Of a stretch of DNA of 64,000 nucleotides, positions 28,083 to 38,851 are shown piece by piece (the stretch's first letter is position 1; every line of letters begins with the position of its first letter). The DNA comes from Sporolactobacillus kofuensis (GTDB taxonomy: Bacteria; Bacillota; Bacilli; Bacillales; Sporolactobacillaceae), in assembly GCF_024125425.1 (NCBI RefSeq), contig NZ_JAMXWN010000007.1:62001-126000 (forward strand), in the 5' to 3' direction. Below the pieces are notes generated by a model. It was given only the letters and a program-made list of their open reading frames with translations. It did no database searches and was not told the origin of the DNA. Position numbers and translations under genes: made by a program.

Positions 28083-29071
28083 ATTTTGAAAAGCCAATCT
28101 TGGAACTTAAAGGGAAAATTGCTGAACTGAAACAGTTCATGGATGAGAAAAATATTGATCTTTCCGATGAGTTGAACCGTCTCCAAGAGCGGCTGATCAC
28201 TCTTGAAAAAGAGACCTATGGGAACATGACACCTTGGGAGCGTGTTCGAATCGCAAGAAAACTGACAAGGCCGACAACATTGGATTATATTCCTATGCTG
28301 TTCTCTGATTTTGTTGAATGTCATGGAGATCGGTTATACGGGGATGACCCAGCTATTGTCGGAGGAATTGCAAAGTTTCATGGTCATCCGGTGACGATCA
28401 TCGGCGAGCAACGTGGACGTGATACTAAAGAAAATATTATGCGAAACTTTGGTAGTCCTCATCCGGAAGGATATCGAAAAGCACTTCGACTGATGAAACA
28501 AGCGGACAAGTTTCATCGCCCAATTATTACCTTTATTGACACAAAGGGTGCGTTTCCTGGTAAAGCAGCAGAAGAACGTGGCCAGAGTGAAGCAATTGCA
28601 AGAAATCTTTTTGAAATGTCATGGTTGTCTGTACCTGTGATTTGTGTGGTGATCGGTGAAGGTGCAAGTGGCGGTGCTTTAGCAATTGGCGTAGGTAATC
28701 AAATACTTATGCTGGAAAATTCGTGGTATTCGGTTATATCCCCTGAAGGCGCAGCAGCTTTATTGTGGAAAGATGCAGGAAAAGCGGAAGAAGCAGCTCG
28801 GACGATGAAAATAACCGGATCCGATTTGAAAAATCTTGGCATAATTGATAAACTGATTCCGGAGGTTTTGGGCGGCGCTCATCACAATCCGAAAGAACAG
28901 GCGAACATCATTGATCATGCACTTGTTGAATCGTTGACTGAATTAAGTCAATTAACCACTGAACAAGTTCGTGAGCAGCGACTCGCTAAGTATCGTGCAA
29001 TCGGCAATTATGACAGGATTCAAGAGAAAACCAATCAATCAGCGTTTTCGTATTCATCAGAAAGGCAATAA
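28067..29071 (+). CDS. accA: acetyl-CoA carboxylase carboxyltransferase subunit alpha
   Basis: 334 residues: an N-terminal helical part (about 1-50) and a crotonase-fold core with [30 protein letters not shown] and [14 protein letters not shown]. It is the partner of AccD. GAAGGAGGTG 7 nt upstream sets the ATG inside the end of accD, so the two subunits are translationally coupled. No terminator is evident before pfkA. Confidence 0.97.
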   Translation: MGPELDFEKPILELKGKIAELKQFMDEKNIDLSDELNRLQERLITLEKETYGNMTPWERVRIARKLTRPTTLDYIPMLFSDFVECHGDRLYGDDPAIVGGIAKFHGHPVTIIGEQRGRDTKENIMRNFGSPHPEGYRKALRLMKQADKFHRPIITFIDTKGAFPGKAAEERGQSEAIARNLFEMSWLSVPVICVVIGEGASGGALAIGVGNQILMLENSWYSVISPEGAAALLWKDAGKAEEAARTMKITGSDLKNLGIIDKLIPEVLGGAHHNPKEQANIIDHALVESLTELSQLTTEQVREQRLAKYRAIGNYDRIQEKTNQSAFSYSSERQ

Positions 29072-29142
29072 GAATTCCTGTTCGAAAAAGAGAAAAAAAC
29101 CAACAAGATCAAGGGTAGCATGGGCATAAGTTTTTCTTCCGC

Positions 29143-29174
29143 AGTATGTAGTGAGCAACTGCGAGATACATACT
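29143..29174. promoter_or_regulatory. inverted repeat upstream of pfkA
   Basis: Perfect 8-nt arms AGTATGTA and TACATACT are separated by 16 nt, about 100 nt before the pfkA start. It could be a dimeric operator or a weak hairpin. No regulator with this site is known to me. Confidence 0.35.
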
Positions 29175-29254
29175 AAGGTCGAATCTAGTGGGCACTGTGA
29201 TTTATAGGTGATTTTTCAAATTCTTTTCGAATTCCCTTTAAGTAGGGGCTCTAA

Positions 29255-30232
<978 letters not shown>

Positions 30233-30252
30233 AAGCTGGAGGGAACAACTCG

Positions 30253-31695
30253 ATGAAAAAGACAAAAATTGTTTGTACACTGGGACCTGCAAGTGATACG
30301 GTTGAAACGCTCGTAAAAATGATCAACGCAGGAATGAATGTTGCACGTTTCAACTTCTCACACGGTGATCATGAAGAGCATCATAATAAAGTTCTCAATC
30401 TAAGAAAAGCTATGGAAATCACTGGAAAAACAATCGGTATTTTGCTTGATACAAAAGGTCCGGAAATCCGTACCCATGACATGGCAACTCCGGAAGTATT
30501 ACTGGAAGAAGGCAAATCAGTAGATATCTCTACAAATGAAGTTGCTGGGACGGCTGAAAAGTTCTCTATCACTTATTCTGAATTAATTAATGATGTAAAG
30601 GTTGGTTCTAAAATCCTCATTGACGATGGTTTAGTCGAGCTTGAAGTAACAGGCATCGACAAAGAAGCAGGACTCATCCATAACAAGATTTTGAATACAG
30701 GCGTATTGAAAAGCAAGAAGGGAATTATTGTACCTAATGTCAGCATCAAATTACCGGGTATGACAGAAAAAGATGCAGATGACATTGTTTTCGGTATTGG
30801 CGAAGGCATTGATTTCATTGCTGCTTCTTTTGTTCGTCATGCATCTGACGTCATTGATATCCGTAACCTGTGTAAAGAACACGGTGCAGAAGACGTTCAT
30901 ATCTTCCCTAAGATCGAAAGCCAAGAAGCTGTAGATAACATTGAAGAAATTCTTGAAGTTTCCGATGGAATTATGATTGCACGTGGTGATCTTGGCGTGG
31001 AAATCCCACCGGAAGATGTTCCGCTCGTTCAGAAGCGCTTGATTAAAATGTGCAATAAGGTTGGCAAGACGGTTATTACAGCAACACAGATGCTTGACTC
31101 TATGATTCGCAACCCTCGTTGTACACGCGCTGAAGCTAGCGACGTTGCAAATGCGATCTTTGACGGTACGGACGCTATCATGCTTTCTGGTGAGTCTGCT
31201 TCCGGAAAATGGCCGGTTGAAGCGGTGACAACAATGAGTAACATCGCGCTTAAAGCTGAATCCGCACTGGATTACAAGGGCATTCTAAAGAAATTGAGCG
31301 ACTCCAGCGAACCAACCGTAACTGCTGCCATTGGTGAAGCTGTTGCTCATACTGCATTGAACCTTGAAGTTGGCGCGATCATTACTGCTACGGTGAGTGG
31401 TTATACCGCACGTGTCGTATCTCACTACCGTCCGAAAGCACCGATCGTTGCCGTAACAAACTCTGAACGCGTAGCTCACAAATTGTGCCTTGCTTGGGGT
31501 GTTACTCCAGTGATGAGTGAACTTGCAAAAACGACTGACGAAATGTTCGAAATTGCTGTTAATAGCGGTAAGAAAACGGGACTTGTTAAAGATGGAGATC
31601 TTGTTGTGATTACTGCCGGACTTCCAGTTGCAGCATCTGGTAAGACAAATATTATGAGAATACATGCTGTTGGTGAAAACTTGACACAAGCATAA
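30253..31695 (+). CDS. pyk: pyruvate kinase, form without the extra C-terminal domain
   Basis: A 480-residue enzyme with [22 protein letters not shown], the catalytic Lys region [17 protein letters not shown] and [12 protein letters not shown], and [12 protein letters not shown]. It converts PEP and ADP to pyruvate and ATP. Bacillus and Geobacillus enzymes carry an extra C-terminal PEP-utilizer-like domain of about 110 residues. It is absent here: the ORF ends cleanly after the canonical C-terminal domain, followed by a terminator. CTGGAGGG precedes the ATG. Confidence 0.97.
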   Translation: MKKTKIVCTLGPASDTVETLVKMINAGMNVARFNFSHGDHEEHHNKVLNLRKAMEITGKTIGILLDTKGPEIRTHDMATPEVLLEEGKSVDISTNEVAGTAEKFSITYSELINDVKVGSKILIDDGLVELEVTGIDKEAGLIHNKILNTGVLKSKKGIIVPNVSIKLPGMTEKDADDIVFGIGEGIDFIAASFVRHASDVIDIRNLCKEHGAEDVHIFPKIESQEAVDNIEEILEVSDGIMIARGDLGVEIPPEDVPLVQKRLIKMCNKVGKTVITATQMLDSMIRNPRCTRAEASDVANAIFDGTDAIMLSGESASGKWPVEAVTTMSNIALKAESALDYKGILKKLSDSSEPTVTAAIGEAVAHTALNLEVGAIITATVSGYTARVVSHYRPKAPIVAVTNSERVAHKLCLAWGVTPVMSELAKTTDEMFEIAVNSGKKTGLVKDGDLVVITAGLPVAASGKTNIMRIHAVGENLTQA

Positions 31696-31762
31696 TCAAG
31701 ATAAATAGAATTTGTCTCATCTTTAGCGTTTCATTTTAATTCTATAGTTTCATCATTTATGA

Positions 31763-31798
31763 TAAGAGAAGGCGTATCAACGCCTTCTCTTAAATTTT
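31763..31798 (+). terminator. pfkA-pyk terminator
   Basis: A perfect 13-bp stem (TAAGAGAAGGCGT/ACGCCTTCTCTTA) with an ATCA loop and AAATTTTT after it. Confidence 0.88.
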
Positions 31799-31820
31799 TA
31801 ATACCGGAGTGATTCTAGAG

Positions 31821-32243
31821 ATGAAAATAGCTAAGACGAAAATTGTTGCAAGATATAATGAAACGGACAAAATGGGAATTGTTCACCATAGCCAGTATAT
31901 TAACTGGTTTGAAGTTGCCAGAACAGATTGGGTTCGGCAAATCGGACTCTCTTATCGAAAAATTGAAGAAGAGGGTTTGATGATGCCCGTGCTTGGCGTC
32001 GAGGTTCATTATCACTCGCCGGCCTATTATGATGATACTGTTGTTGTCGAAACTTCGCTCGCTTCCTATGACAGCATAAAAATGAGTTTTACATATAAAA
32101 TTTTCAGGGAATCAGATCGAAAATTGTTAGTAGATGGAAAAAGCACGCACTGCTGGACGGATTTGTCCATTCGCCCGGTGTCGATTCGAAGAACATACCC
32201 TAAGCTTCATGCCATTATTGTTGAAGCAGCAGGATTAGATTGA
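31821..32243 (+). CDS. YbgC/FadM-like acyl-CoA thioesterase (HotDog fold)
   Basis: A 140-residue 4HBT-type protein with the catalytic-Asp motif YNETDKMGIVHHSQYINWFE near the N-terminus and a HotDog pattern through VEVHYHSPAYYDDTVVVET. Such enzymes hydrolyse acyl-CoA thioesters; the chain length preferred is not predictable here. GGAGTG 9 nt upstream of the ATG at 31821 sets the start, ahead of an in-frame GTG at 31809. It lies between pyk and fxsA. Confidence 0.85.
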   Translation: MKIAKTKIVARYNETDKMGIVHHSQYINWFEVARTDWVRQIGLSYRKIEEEGLMMPVLGVEVHYHSPAYYDDTVVVETSLASYDSIKMSFTYKIFRESDRKLLVDGKSTHCWTDLSIRPVSIRRTYPKLHAIIVEAAGLD

Positions 32244-32265
32244 TTTCTGAGAGGAGTGTAATTTC

Positions 32266-32664
32266 TTGTTAAGGAAGATGCTGATCTTTTTGATGCTCTA
32301 TGCATTATTGGAAGTTTGCCTGTTCATTTATGTTGGACATTTAATTGGTGGGTTAAATCTGATCATTATTGTCCTGCTGTCTGCTCTTTTTGGCATATGG
32401 ATGGTAAAACGGCAAGGGTTTGTGATTGTGCAAAGGATTCGCGATGCATTTATGCAAAGACAAATCCCAAGTGACTCAGTACTTGATGGTGCATGTCTTT
32501 TACTGGGCGGGTTGCTTTTATGTCTGCCTGGACTCATTAGTGATTGCATCGGCATTTTATTGTTGATCCCTGTGTTGAGGGTTGCATTTGTGATTCGGAT
32601 AAGGCGCTTTCTGCGTAAATGGTTTAGTCAGAGTCAATTTTTCTTTCGCTCTTTCAAAAAGTGA
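32266..32664 (+). CDS. fxsA: FxsA family membrane protein
   Basis: 132 residues with hydrophobic segments at about 4-22, 26-45 and 72-105 and a basic C-terminus, typical of FxsA/YtzA proteins. In E. coli FxsA prevents phage exclusion; no function is known in Firmicutes. The start is TTG at 32266, with GAGGAGTG 7 nt upstream. It is convergent with ytvI (7-nt gap), as in B. subtilis. Confidence 0.88.
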   Translation: MLRKMLIFLMLYALLEVCLFIYVGHLIGGLNLIIIVLLSALFGIWMVKRQGFVIVQRIRDAFMQRQIPSDSVLDGACLLLGGLLLCLPGLISDCIGILLLIPVLRVAFVIRIRRFLRKWFSQSQFFFRSFKK

Positions 32665-32671
32665 CTTCAGA

Positions 32672-33811
32672 TTAAGTCTTTTTGCCAAGAATATAGAACC
32701 AGATAATATGCCATGTGCCAGCAGTATAGAGCGTCTTAATAATGACGAGTGTGATTGGACCGATGACAAGACCAGCAATGCCAAGCCAGCGGAAACCGAA
32801 ATAAATAGAGACAAGTGAAGCGAATGGATCGAGTCCAATATTGGAAGACATGATTTTTGGTTCCATTAATTGCCGTTGAATAATTGTGGCGATATATAGG
32901 CTCGACAAACTAATAGTCAAGAAATAATGGTGCATAAAAAATTGATAAATAATCCATGGAATGAAAATAGCTCCGGTACCTAAATAAGGGATGAGATCGA
33001 CAATGCCAGTGATTAAGGCAATGGTGAATGGGTGTGGGACTTTCATGACGAGCAGTCCGATGTAAACAAGACCCATAGTCATCATAATCAGGATGAATTG
33101 AGCTCGTACAAAACCGAAGCATGTTTTTTTCAATTGGATAAATACTGAATTCATTGTCTTCCCAACTACTGAGCGAGTTGAGAAGGTAAGGAATCGTGAT
33201 TTGATCTGCTCGGAATCTTTTGAGAGAAAAAAAGCGGCAAGAAAGATGAAAGCTGCTGAGATTAGGGTGTCGGGAATGGTCGTCACGAATTGCGTGAGGT
33301 TTGTTAGAAGCTGTGTTGCAAGGTCATTAATCATATCTACGAGCGTACCTGCGATGCTTTCAATATTTAATTGAATCGCTTTCTGCTGGCTGTCCGGCAT
33401 ACCGGAAAAAATATGCATGGCTTGTTCCCAAGAAGGAACGAGATGGGAAAAGAAAAAAGTTTGCAAATCGCCAAGGAGTACTTGAATTTCACTCGGTATG
33501 GATCGTGAGTATGAAGATACACCCTTAATAAGGGCAATTGCGGTAAAGAGTAGTATCCCAATCGATAACGAGAAAAAGGAAAACAGAACGACAAATGAGG
33601 CTGCCCCACGAGGAAGCCCTATTTTTTTTTCGATAAAAATAACGATCGGATTGATTAAAAATGCAAGGACACAGGCGATGAGAAATGGGAGGGCGTATCG
33701 GACGGAAAGAAATACTATAAGTAAAATACAGGCAGTGATTGCCAGAACGATAAGGATACGCATGATGATTAATAATACGACGATAATTGGTTGTAATTCT
33801 CTTGAATTCAT
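32672..33811 (-). CDS. ytvI: AI-2E family transporter / permease YtvI
   Basis: 379 residues, highly hydrophobic, with about seven to eight membrane segments in the PerM/AI-2E exporter pattern; the GIVDLIPYLGTGAIFIPW and GLDPFASLVSIYFGFRWLG stretches are conserved in the family. The substrate is unknown. The ATG at 33811 follows AAGGTGGG. An in-frame start at 33886 lacks a ribosome binding site and adds a stretch unlike the family N-terminus. Confidence 0.87.
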   Translation of the reverse strand: MNSRELQPIIVVLLIIMRILIVLAITACILLIVFLSVRYALPFLIACVLAFLINPIVIFIEKKIGLPRGAASFVVLFSFFSLSIGILLFTAIALIKGVSSYSRSIPSEIQVLLGDLQTFFFSHLVPSWEQAMHIFSGMPDSQQKAIQLNIESIAGTLVDMINDLATQLLTNLTQFVTTIPDTLISAAFIFLAAFFLSKDSEQIKSRFLTFSTRSVVGKTMNSVFIQLKKTCFGFVRAQFILIMMTMGLVYIGLLVMKVPHPFTIALITGIVDLIPYLGTGAIFIPWIIYQFFMHHYFLTISLSSLYIATIIQRQLMEPKIMSSNIGLDPFASLVSIYFGFRWLGIAGLVIGPITLVIIKTLYTAGTWHIIWFYILGKKT

Positions 33812-34009
33812 AGCGTCATCCCACCTTATCACTAAACCTATGCGAAGAATTCTAATATATGAGTAGATGATCGCTTCAAAGAACAATGGTGTAAAATTTC
33901 ACAAAGTACGAACTTGCGGATATAATCAAATTAATGGTTGCTTCTTTCAGGTGTCACTATAAAGAAGATAGGGCCGGATTGAAATTTGCGACATTGATTT
34001 AAGCCATAG

Positions 34010-34039
34010 TTGAAAACGTTTCTAAAATCAGTGGATAAT
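34010..34039 (+). promoter_or_regulatory. citZ promoter with cre-like site
   Basis: TTGAAA (34010-34015), an 18-nt spacer and GATAAT (34034-34039). TTGAAAACGTTTCTAA (34010-34025) overlaps the -35 box and resembles a CcpA cre with about one mismatch. citZ is a CcpA target in B. subtilis. Site identity is inferred. Confidence 0.55.
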
Positions 34040-34088
34040 AAACCTGACGTTTATAAGCAATAGGTAGCGTTTCTGGGAGGGAATCGAT

Positions 34089-35204
34089 TTGACAGCGACG
34101 AGGGGATTAGAAGGCGTTGTTGCAACAACCTCAGCGATCAGTTCAATCAAAGATGATGTACTGACTTATCGAGGATACAGTATTCAAGATTTAACCGAAC
34201 AGTCGACATTTGAAGAAACGGTTTATTTGTTATGGAACGGCGAGTTGCCTACTGCCGATCAACTTGCATCATTAAAAAAAGATCTTGCTGAAAATGCGAA
34301 TGTTCCTGAACAACTTTTTGATTCTATGCGTAATAGTCCATTAGAACATGTACACCCTATGGCAGTTTTACGGTCGGCCATATCAACGTTAGGCATTTAT
34401 GATCCTGATGCGGAACAGATGGATAAGGCATCAAATCGCGCGAAAGCCATCCGTATACAGGCAAGCATAGCGACAATAGTTGCAGGCTTTGCACGTATTC
34501 GGAAAGGGCTAGATCCGATAGCACCAAATCCGAAATTAACTTTTGCCGCGAACTTTTTGTATATGTTGAATGGTCGGATACCCAACAACTTAGAATCAGG
34601 AATGTTTGACAAAGCGCTCATTTTGCATGCAGATCATGAGTTGAATGCTTCAACATTTACCGCTCGTGTCTGTGTGGCCACACTTTCGGATATGTACTCA
34701 GGAATTACATCTGCGATTGGTGCGCTAAAGGGACCTCTGCATGGCGGTGCGAACGAACAAGTCATGCGTATGCTTGAAGAAATCGGGTCCATTGAGTGGG
34801 TGGATGATTACATTTTAAATGCGCTTGAGAATAAAAAGAAAATAATGGGATTTGGACATCGGGTGTATAAAAATGGTGATCCGCGTGCACGAATTCTGAA
34901 ATCTATGGCAAGAGCGATTAGCGAAATGAACGGAGATATGCATCTATTTGAACTATCACAAAAGATTGAGAAACTAATGAAAGAGAAAAAAGGCTTGTTG
35001 CCAAATACTGATTTTTACTCTGCAACACTTTATGATAGTTTAGGCATTGATCATGACCTGTTCACACCAGTGTTCGCCATAAGCAGAACATCAGGATGGG
35101 CAGCGCATATTCTCGAACAGTACAATGATAATCGACTGATCCGACCACGTGCGGAATATAATGGTCCTCGCTTACGACGACTTCTTCCCGTGCAACAGCG
35201 ATGA
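34089..35204 (+). CDS. citZ: citrate synthase
   Basis: A 371-residue type I citrate synthase beginning MTATRGLEGVVATTSAISSI. The catalytic His and Asp are in LHGGANEQ, GFGHRVYKNGDPRA and the C-terminal FTPVFAISRTSGW. It condenses oxaloacetate with acetyl-CoA. The start is TTG at 34089 after GGGAGGG, giving the same N-terminus as the B. subtilis enzyme. icd follows by 102 nt without a terminator. Confidence 0.97.
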   Translation: MTATRGLEGVVATTSAISSIKDDVLTYRGYSIQDLTEQSTFEETVYLLWNGELPTADQLASLKKDLAENANVPEQLFDSMRNSPLEHVHPMAVLRSAISTLGIYDPDAEQMDKASNRAKAIRIQASIATIVAGFARIRKGLDPIAPNPKLTFAANFLYMLNGRIPNNLESGMFDKALILHADHELNASTFTARVCVATLSDMYSGITSAIGALKGPLHGGANEQVMRMLEEIGSIEWVDDYILNALENKKKIMGFGHRVYKNGDPRARILKSMARAISEMNGDMHLFELSQKIEKLMKEKKGLLPNTDFYSATLYDSLGIDHDLFTPVFAISRTSGWAAHILEQYNDNRLIRPRAEYNGPRLRRLLPVQQR

Positions 35205-35306
35205 TCCCTGAGAAGAAGATTGACAGTACACGAGCAAAAATCAAGTTGAGAGCTTCAAAACGTTTTTCAAATCATTAGTCCTAATAAAGGTCTGGAGGTA
35301 CACATC

Positions 35307-36575
35307 GTGGCACAAGGTGAACAAATTACAGTAGAACATGGCGTACTTAACGTACCCAATTATCCGATTATCCCTTATATCGAAGGCGACGGGATTGGAC
35401 CTGACATTTGGCATGCCGCCTCACGTGTTTTTGATGCTGCAGTCGAAAAGGCATATCGTGGTGAAAAGAAAATCGTTTGGAAAGAGGTATTAACAGGCCA
35501 GAAAGCTTTTGATCTTACCGGGGAGTGGCTTCCTTCTGAGACAATCGATGCAATTAAAAAATATGTGATCGCTATAAAAGGACCACTGACAACACCGGTT
35601 GGTGGAGGAATTCGATCATTAAATGTTGCGCTGCGTCAACAGTTAGACTTATTTACCTGCTTACGTCCGGTTCGTTATTTCGAAGGCGTCCCTTCTCCAG
35701 TGAAACATCCGGAATTAGTGGATATGGTCATTTTCCGAGAAAATACCGAAGATATCTACGCCGGCATCGAATTTGAATCCGGATCAGCAGAAGCAAAGAA
35801 AGTCATCGATTTTCTACAGAATGAAATGAAAGTCAGAAAGATTCGCTTCCCAGAGACATCGGGAATCGGCGTCAAGCCTGTTTCAAAGGAAGGCACAGAA
35901 CGTTTGGTTCGTGCGGCTATCCAGTATGCGATTAATGAAGGTCGACAAAGTGTGACGCTTGTTCATAAAGGAAATATTATGAAGTTTACAGAAGGCGCTT
36001 TTAAAAATTGGGGCTACGCATTGGCTGAAAGGGAATTTCCTGAACAAACCTTTTCATGGAAACAATATGATCAGATTACTGCAGAACAGGGAAAGGATGC
36101 TGCAGACAAGGCCCAACAGCAAGCGATCGCTGATGGTAAAGTATTAATTAAAGATGCGATTGCAGACAATTTCTTGCAACAGATTCTCACAAGGCCAAAT
36201 GAATATGATGTTGTGGCAACAATGAATCTTGATGGGGATTATATTTCAGATGCGCTCGCAGCGCAGGTCGGCGGGATCGGTATTGCTCCTGGTGCAAATA
36301 TTAACTATGAAACAGGTATTGCGTTATTTGAAGCAACACACGGAACTGCCCCGAAATATGCAGGGCTAGATAAGGTTAACCCTTCATCAGTTATTCTATC
36401 CGGCGTGTTAATGTTCGAACACCTAAAGTGGTATGAACCGGCAAAACTAATCATTAATGCCATCGAAAAAACCATTTCAAGTAAAGTCGTTACCTATGAC
36501 TTCGCCAGACTTATGGAAGGCGCAACTGAAGTGAACTGTTCAGTTTTCGCTGATACATTGATCGAGAATATGTAA
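35307..36575 (+). CDS. icd: NADP-dependent isocitrate dehydrogenase
   Basis: 422 residues with [16 protein letters not shown], the isocitrate-binding SLNVALRQ serine loop, [27 protein letters not shown] and the coenzyme site [11 protein letters not shown]. It oxidises isocitrate to 2-oxoglutarate. The GTG start at 35307 follows GGAGGT. In B. subtilis mdh follows icd. Here a strong terminator follows instead and mdh is not in the window. Confidence 0.97.
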   Translation: MAQGEQITVEHGVLNVPNYPIIPYIEGDGIGPDIWHAASRVFDAAVEKAYRGEKKIVWKEVLTGQKAFDLTGEWLPSETIDAIKKYVIAIKGPLTTPVGGGIRSLNVALRQQLDLFTCLRPVRYFEGVPSPVKHPELVDMVIFRENTEDIYAGIEFESGSAEAKKVIDFLQNEMKVRKIRFPETSGIGVKPVSKEGTERLVRAAIQYAINEGRQSVTLVHKGNIMKFTEGAFKNWGYALAEREFPEQTFSWKQYDQITAEQGKDAADKAQQQAIADGKVLIKDAIADNFLQQILTRPNEYDVVATMNLDGDYISDALAAQVGGIGIAPGANINYETGIALFEATHGTAPKYAGLDKVNPSSVILSGVLMFEHLKWYEPAKLIINAIEKTISSKVVTYDFARLMEGATEVNCSVFADTLIENM

Positions 36576-36620
36576 ATGTGATCAATTGTTCAAAATAAAG
36601 AGCACTTAATAAGACAGGAA

Positions 36621-36658
36621 AAAGGAGAGAAGGCTCAACGCCTTCTCTCCTTTTTTTT
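36621..36658 (+). terminator. citZ-icd terminator
   Basis: AAAGGAGAGAAGGC pairs perfectly with GCCTTCTCTCCTTT over a TCAAC loop, followed by a T run. Confidence 0.93.
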
Positions 36659-36744
36659 GCTACAAAGTTTGTTGATTTGATGCATGAACAGAGTGGGGCA
36701 TGCAAACCCTATGTAGTAAATAAATCTTCTCGACAAAATCCGTC

Positions 36745-36783
36745 TTTACAAAACCTTTACAATTCGTTTATATCCATTTAAAA
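36745..36783 (+). promoter_or_regulatory. Pho box upstream of pstS
   Basis: Four TTTACA-like hexamers with exact 11-nt periodicity: TTTACA (36745), TTTACA (36756), TTTATA (36767), TTAAAA (36778). This is the PhoP~P binding pattern of Bacillus Pho promoters. A TATTATTATAA-type -10 region follows at about 36793-36803. Confidence 0.88.
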
Positions 36784-36845
36784 AACGAGCCTTATTATTA
36801 TAAGTGTAATAAGGTGACTCAACATTCTGAGGGGGAAATTTTCTT

Positions 36846-37772
36846 ATGAAAAAGAAAAACTTGCTTGCGATTGGTCTGGCTTTCGTACTTTCATTAACAC
36901 TCATTCTTAGTGGCTGTGGAAACGGAAACGGCTCAGCGGGCAGCAGTTCTTCTAAGTCAGATTCAAGTTCATCCGAAGCTTTATCCGGAAAAATCACCAT
37001 CGGTGGTTCAACTGCTTTGCAACCACTTGCAGCTCAAGCAGCAAAAGAATTCATGGAAAAGAATCCTAATGTTCAAATTGAGGTTCAAGGCGGCGGTAGT
37101 GGTACTGGATTAAGCGAAGCTCAAGCAGGAAATTTTGATATTGGTATGTCGGATGTCTTCGCTGAAAGCAAAACGAACATTGATGCAAAAGCACTGAAAG
37201 ATTATCAAGTAGCAGTTGTCGGTATGACTGCAGCTGTCAATCCTAAGGCTGGCGTTAAGAACCTGTCGAAGAAAGACTTACAAGCAGTGTTCACGGGCAA
37301 AGTGAAGAACTGGAAAGAAGTTGGCGGTAAAAATCAGAAGATCACGCTTGTAAATCGTCCGGATGGTTCTGGTACACGCGCAACATTCGATCAATTTGCT
37401 CTTGACAATAAAACCCCGGCAGAAGGAATCACACAGGATTCAACCAATACAGTTAAGAAGATCATCGCGGAAACTCCGGGAGCTGTAGGGTATATGGCAC
37501 TTTCCTACTTTACTGCTAACGACAAATCCGTTGTGAAACTCTCACTTGATGGCGTTGAAGCAACTGAGAAAACTGTTGCTACCGGTGAATTCCCTGTATG
37601 GGCTTATGAACACATGTACACGAAGAGTAAACCTTCTAAGCTGGTTAAAGCATTCATCGACTTCATGATGAGTGATGCTGTACAAGGCAAAGATGTACCG
37701 GCTCAAGGTTACCTTTCCGTGAAAGACATGAAAGTTCAACGCGATGCAACTGGAAAACAAACAGATAAATAA
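36846..37772 (+). CDS. pstS: phosphate ABC transporter substrate-binding lipoprotein
   Basis: 308 residues with a lipoprotein signal peptide, lipobox LSGC (Cys24), then a Gly/Ser-rich linker. The phosphate-binding fold follows, with ITIGGSTALQPLA, GGGSGTGLSEA and the RPDGSGTRATF phosphate-contact loops. It captures phosphate outside the membrane for PstCAB. GAGGGGGA precedes the ATG. It is first in the pst operon behind the Pho box. Confidence 0.96.
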   Translation: MKKKNLLAIGLAFVLSLTLILSGCGNGNGSAGSSSSKSDSSSSEALSGKITIGGSTALQPLAAQAAKEFMEKNPNVQIEVQGGGSGTGLSEAQAGNFDIGMSDVFAESKTNIDAKALKDYQVAVVGMTAAVNPKAGVKNLSKKDLQAVFTGKVKNWKEVGGKNQKITLVNRPDGSGTRATFDQFALDNKTPAEGITQDSTNTVKKIIAETPGAVGYMALSYFTANDKSVVKLSLDGVEATEKTVATGEFPVWAYEHMYTKSKPSKLVKAFIDFMMSDAVQGKDVPAQGYLSVKDMKVQRDATGKQTDK

Positions 37773-37885
37773 GTTGCCTATCAAATAGGCATTAAATAAA
37801 TAATGACAAAAGCCTAATGACGGTTTAGCGGGAAAAGTGTGAACGCCCGCTCACCGTCATATAGGCATGTAAATGAGGTGTGAGG

Positions 37886-38851
37886 ATGAAAATCAGCAAA
37901 ATAGCCACCGCTGATCCGGCATCACGGTTAGACAACAATGCAAAGCTGATAAACGAGAAAGGTTTGCTTTGGCGATTGACGGATCGAGCAAGCGAGACAC
38001 GGGGAAAAATGTTCATTTACAGCAGCGCTTTGCTTATGATTGTGGCAGTCATTGCGATTACATTATTTTTGATGATCCAGGGTCTTCGTGCATTTGTTGT
38101 TGATCACCTAAACTTTTGGACGTTTATTACAGGAACACAATGGTATCCGGATCGCACAGTAAACCCCTCATACGGTGCGTTCCCATTTATCTTTGGTTCA
38201 ATGGCAGTAACATTTTTAGCGGCTCTGATTGCGACTCCGATTGCAATCGGCACGGCAATCTTTATGGCCGAGTTGGCAAAAAAATGGGGAACGAAAGTCA
38301 TGCAACCAGTGATTGAAATCCTTGTCGGCATACCCTCAGTGGTATATGGGCTAATTGGTTTGTCTATTATTGTTCCCTTTATGCGTCAACATTTTGGCGG
38401 TTCCGGGTTTAACTTACTTGCAGGTGCGATCGTTGTCGGCATTATGATTCTGCCAACAGTTGCAAGTATAGCCGCAGATAGTATTCGCGCAGTCCCAGAC
38501 TCGTTACGACAAGCATCGTATGCCATTGGAGCAACCAAATGGCAAACAATATGGCGGGTGGTTATTCCAGCAGCCGGATCAAGTTTGGTCACAGCTATTG
38601 TCCTTGGTATGTCTCGTGCTTTTGGTGAAGCACTTGCTGTACAGATGGTCATTGGTAATGTCACCAAATTACCAGGATCGATTTTTGATCCATCGGCGAC
38701 GTTGACTACCATTATCACTTTGAGCATGGGCCACTCGACCATGGGCAGTGTGTTGAATGATGCACTATGGTCACTTGGATTTCTACTCTTATTGATTTCT
38801 TATGTGTTTATCGTTATTATTCGTTTCTTGTCAAGAAGGAGGAATGCATGA
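37886..38851 (+). CDS. pstC: phosphate ABC transporter permease PstC
   Basis: 321 residues with about six transmembrane segments and the binding-protein-dependent permease EAA-type loop (ASYAIGATKWQTIWRVVIPAAGSSLVTA). The ATG at 37886 follows GAGGTG by 5 nt; an in-frame GTG at 37880 lies in that ribosome binding site. It overlaps pstA (ATGA). Confidence 0.95.
   Translation: MKISKIATADPASRLDNNAKLINEKGLLWRLTDRASETRGKMFIYSSALLMIVAVIAITLFLMIQGLRAFVVDHLNFWTFITGTQWYPDRTVNPSYGAFPFIFGSMAVTFLAALIATPIAIGTAIFMAELAKKWGTKVMQPVIEILVGIPSVVYGLIGLSIIVPFMRQHFGGSGFNLLAGAIVVGIMILPTVASIAADSIRAVPDSLRQASYAIGATKWQTIWRVVIPAAGSSLVTAIVLGMSRAFGEALAVQMVIGNVTKLPGSIFDPSATLTTIITLSMGHSTMGSVLNDALWSLGFLLLLISYVFIVIIRFLSRRRNA

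Noticed and set aside
35257-35272. AAAACGTTTTT in the citZ-icd gap as a cre site
   Set aside because: Two mismatches to the cre consensus at key positions and no promoter at this place.
38767-38847. Upstream extension of pstA inside pstC
   Set aside because: The ATG at 38848 has AAGGAGG and overlaps the pstC stop, as usual for coupled permease genes.
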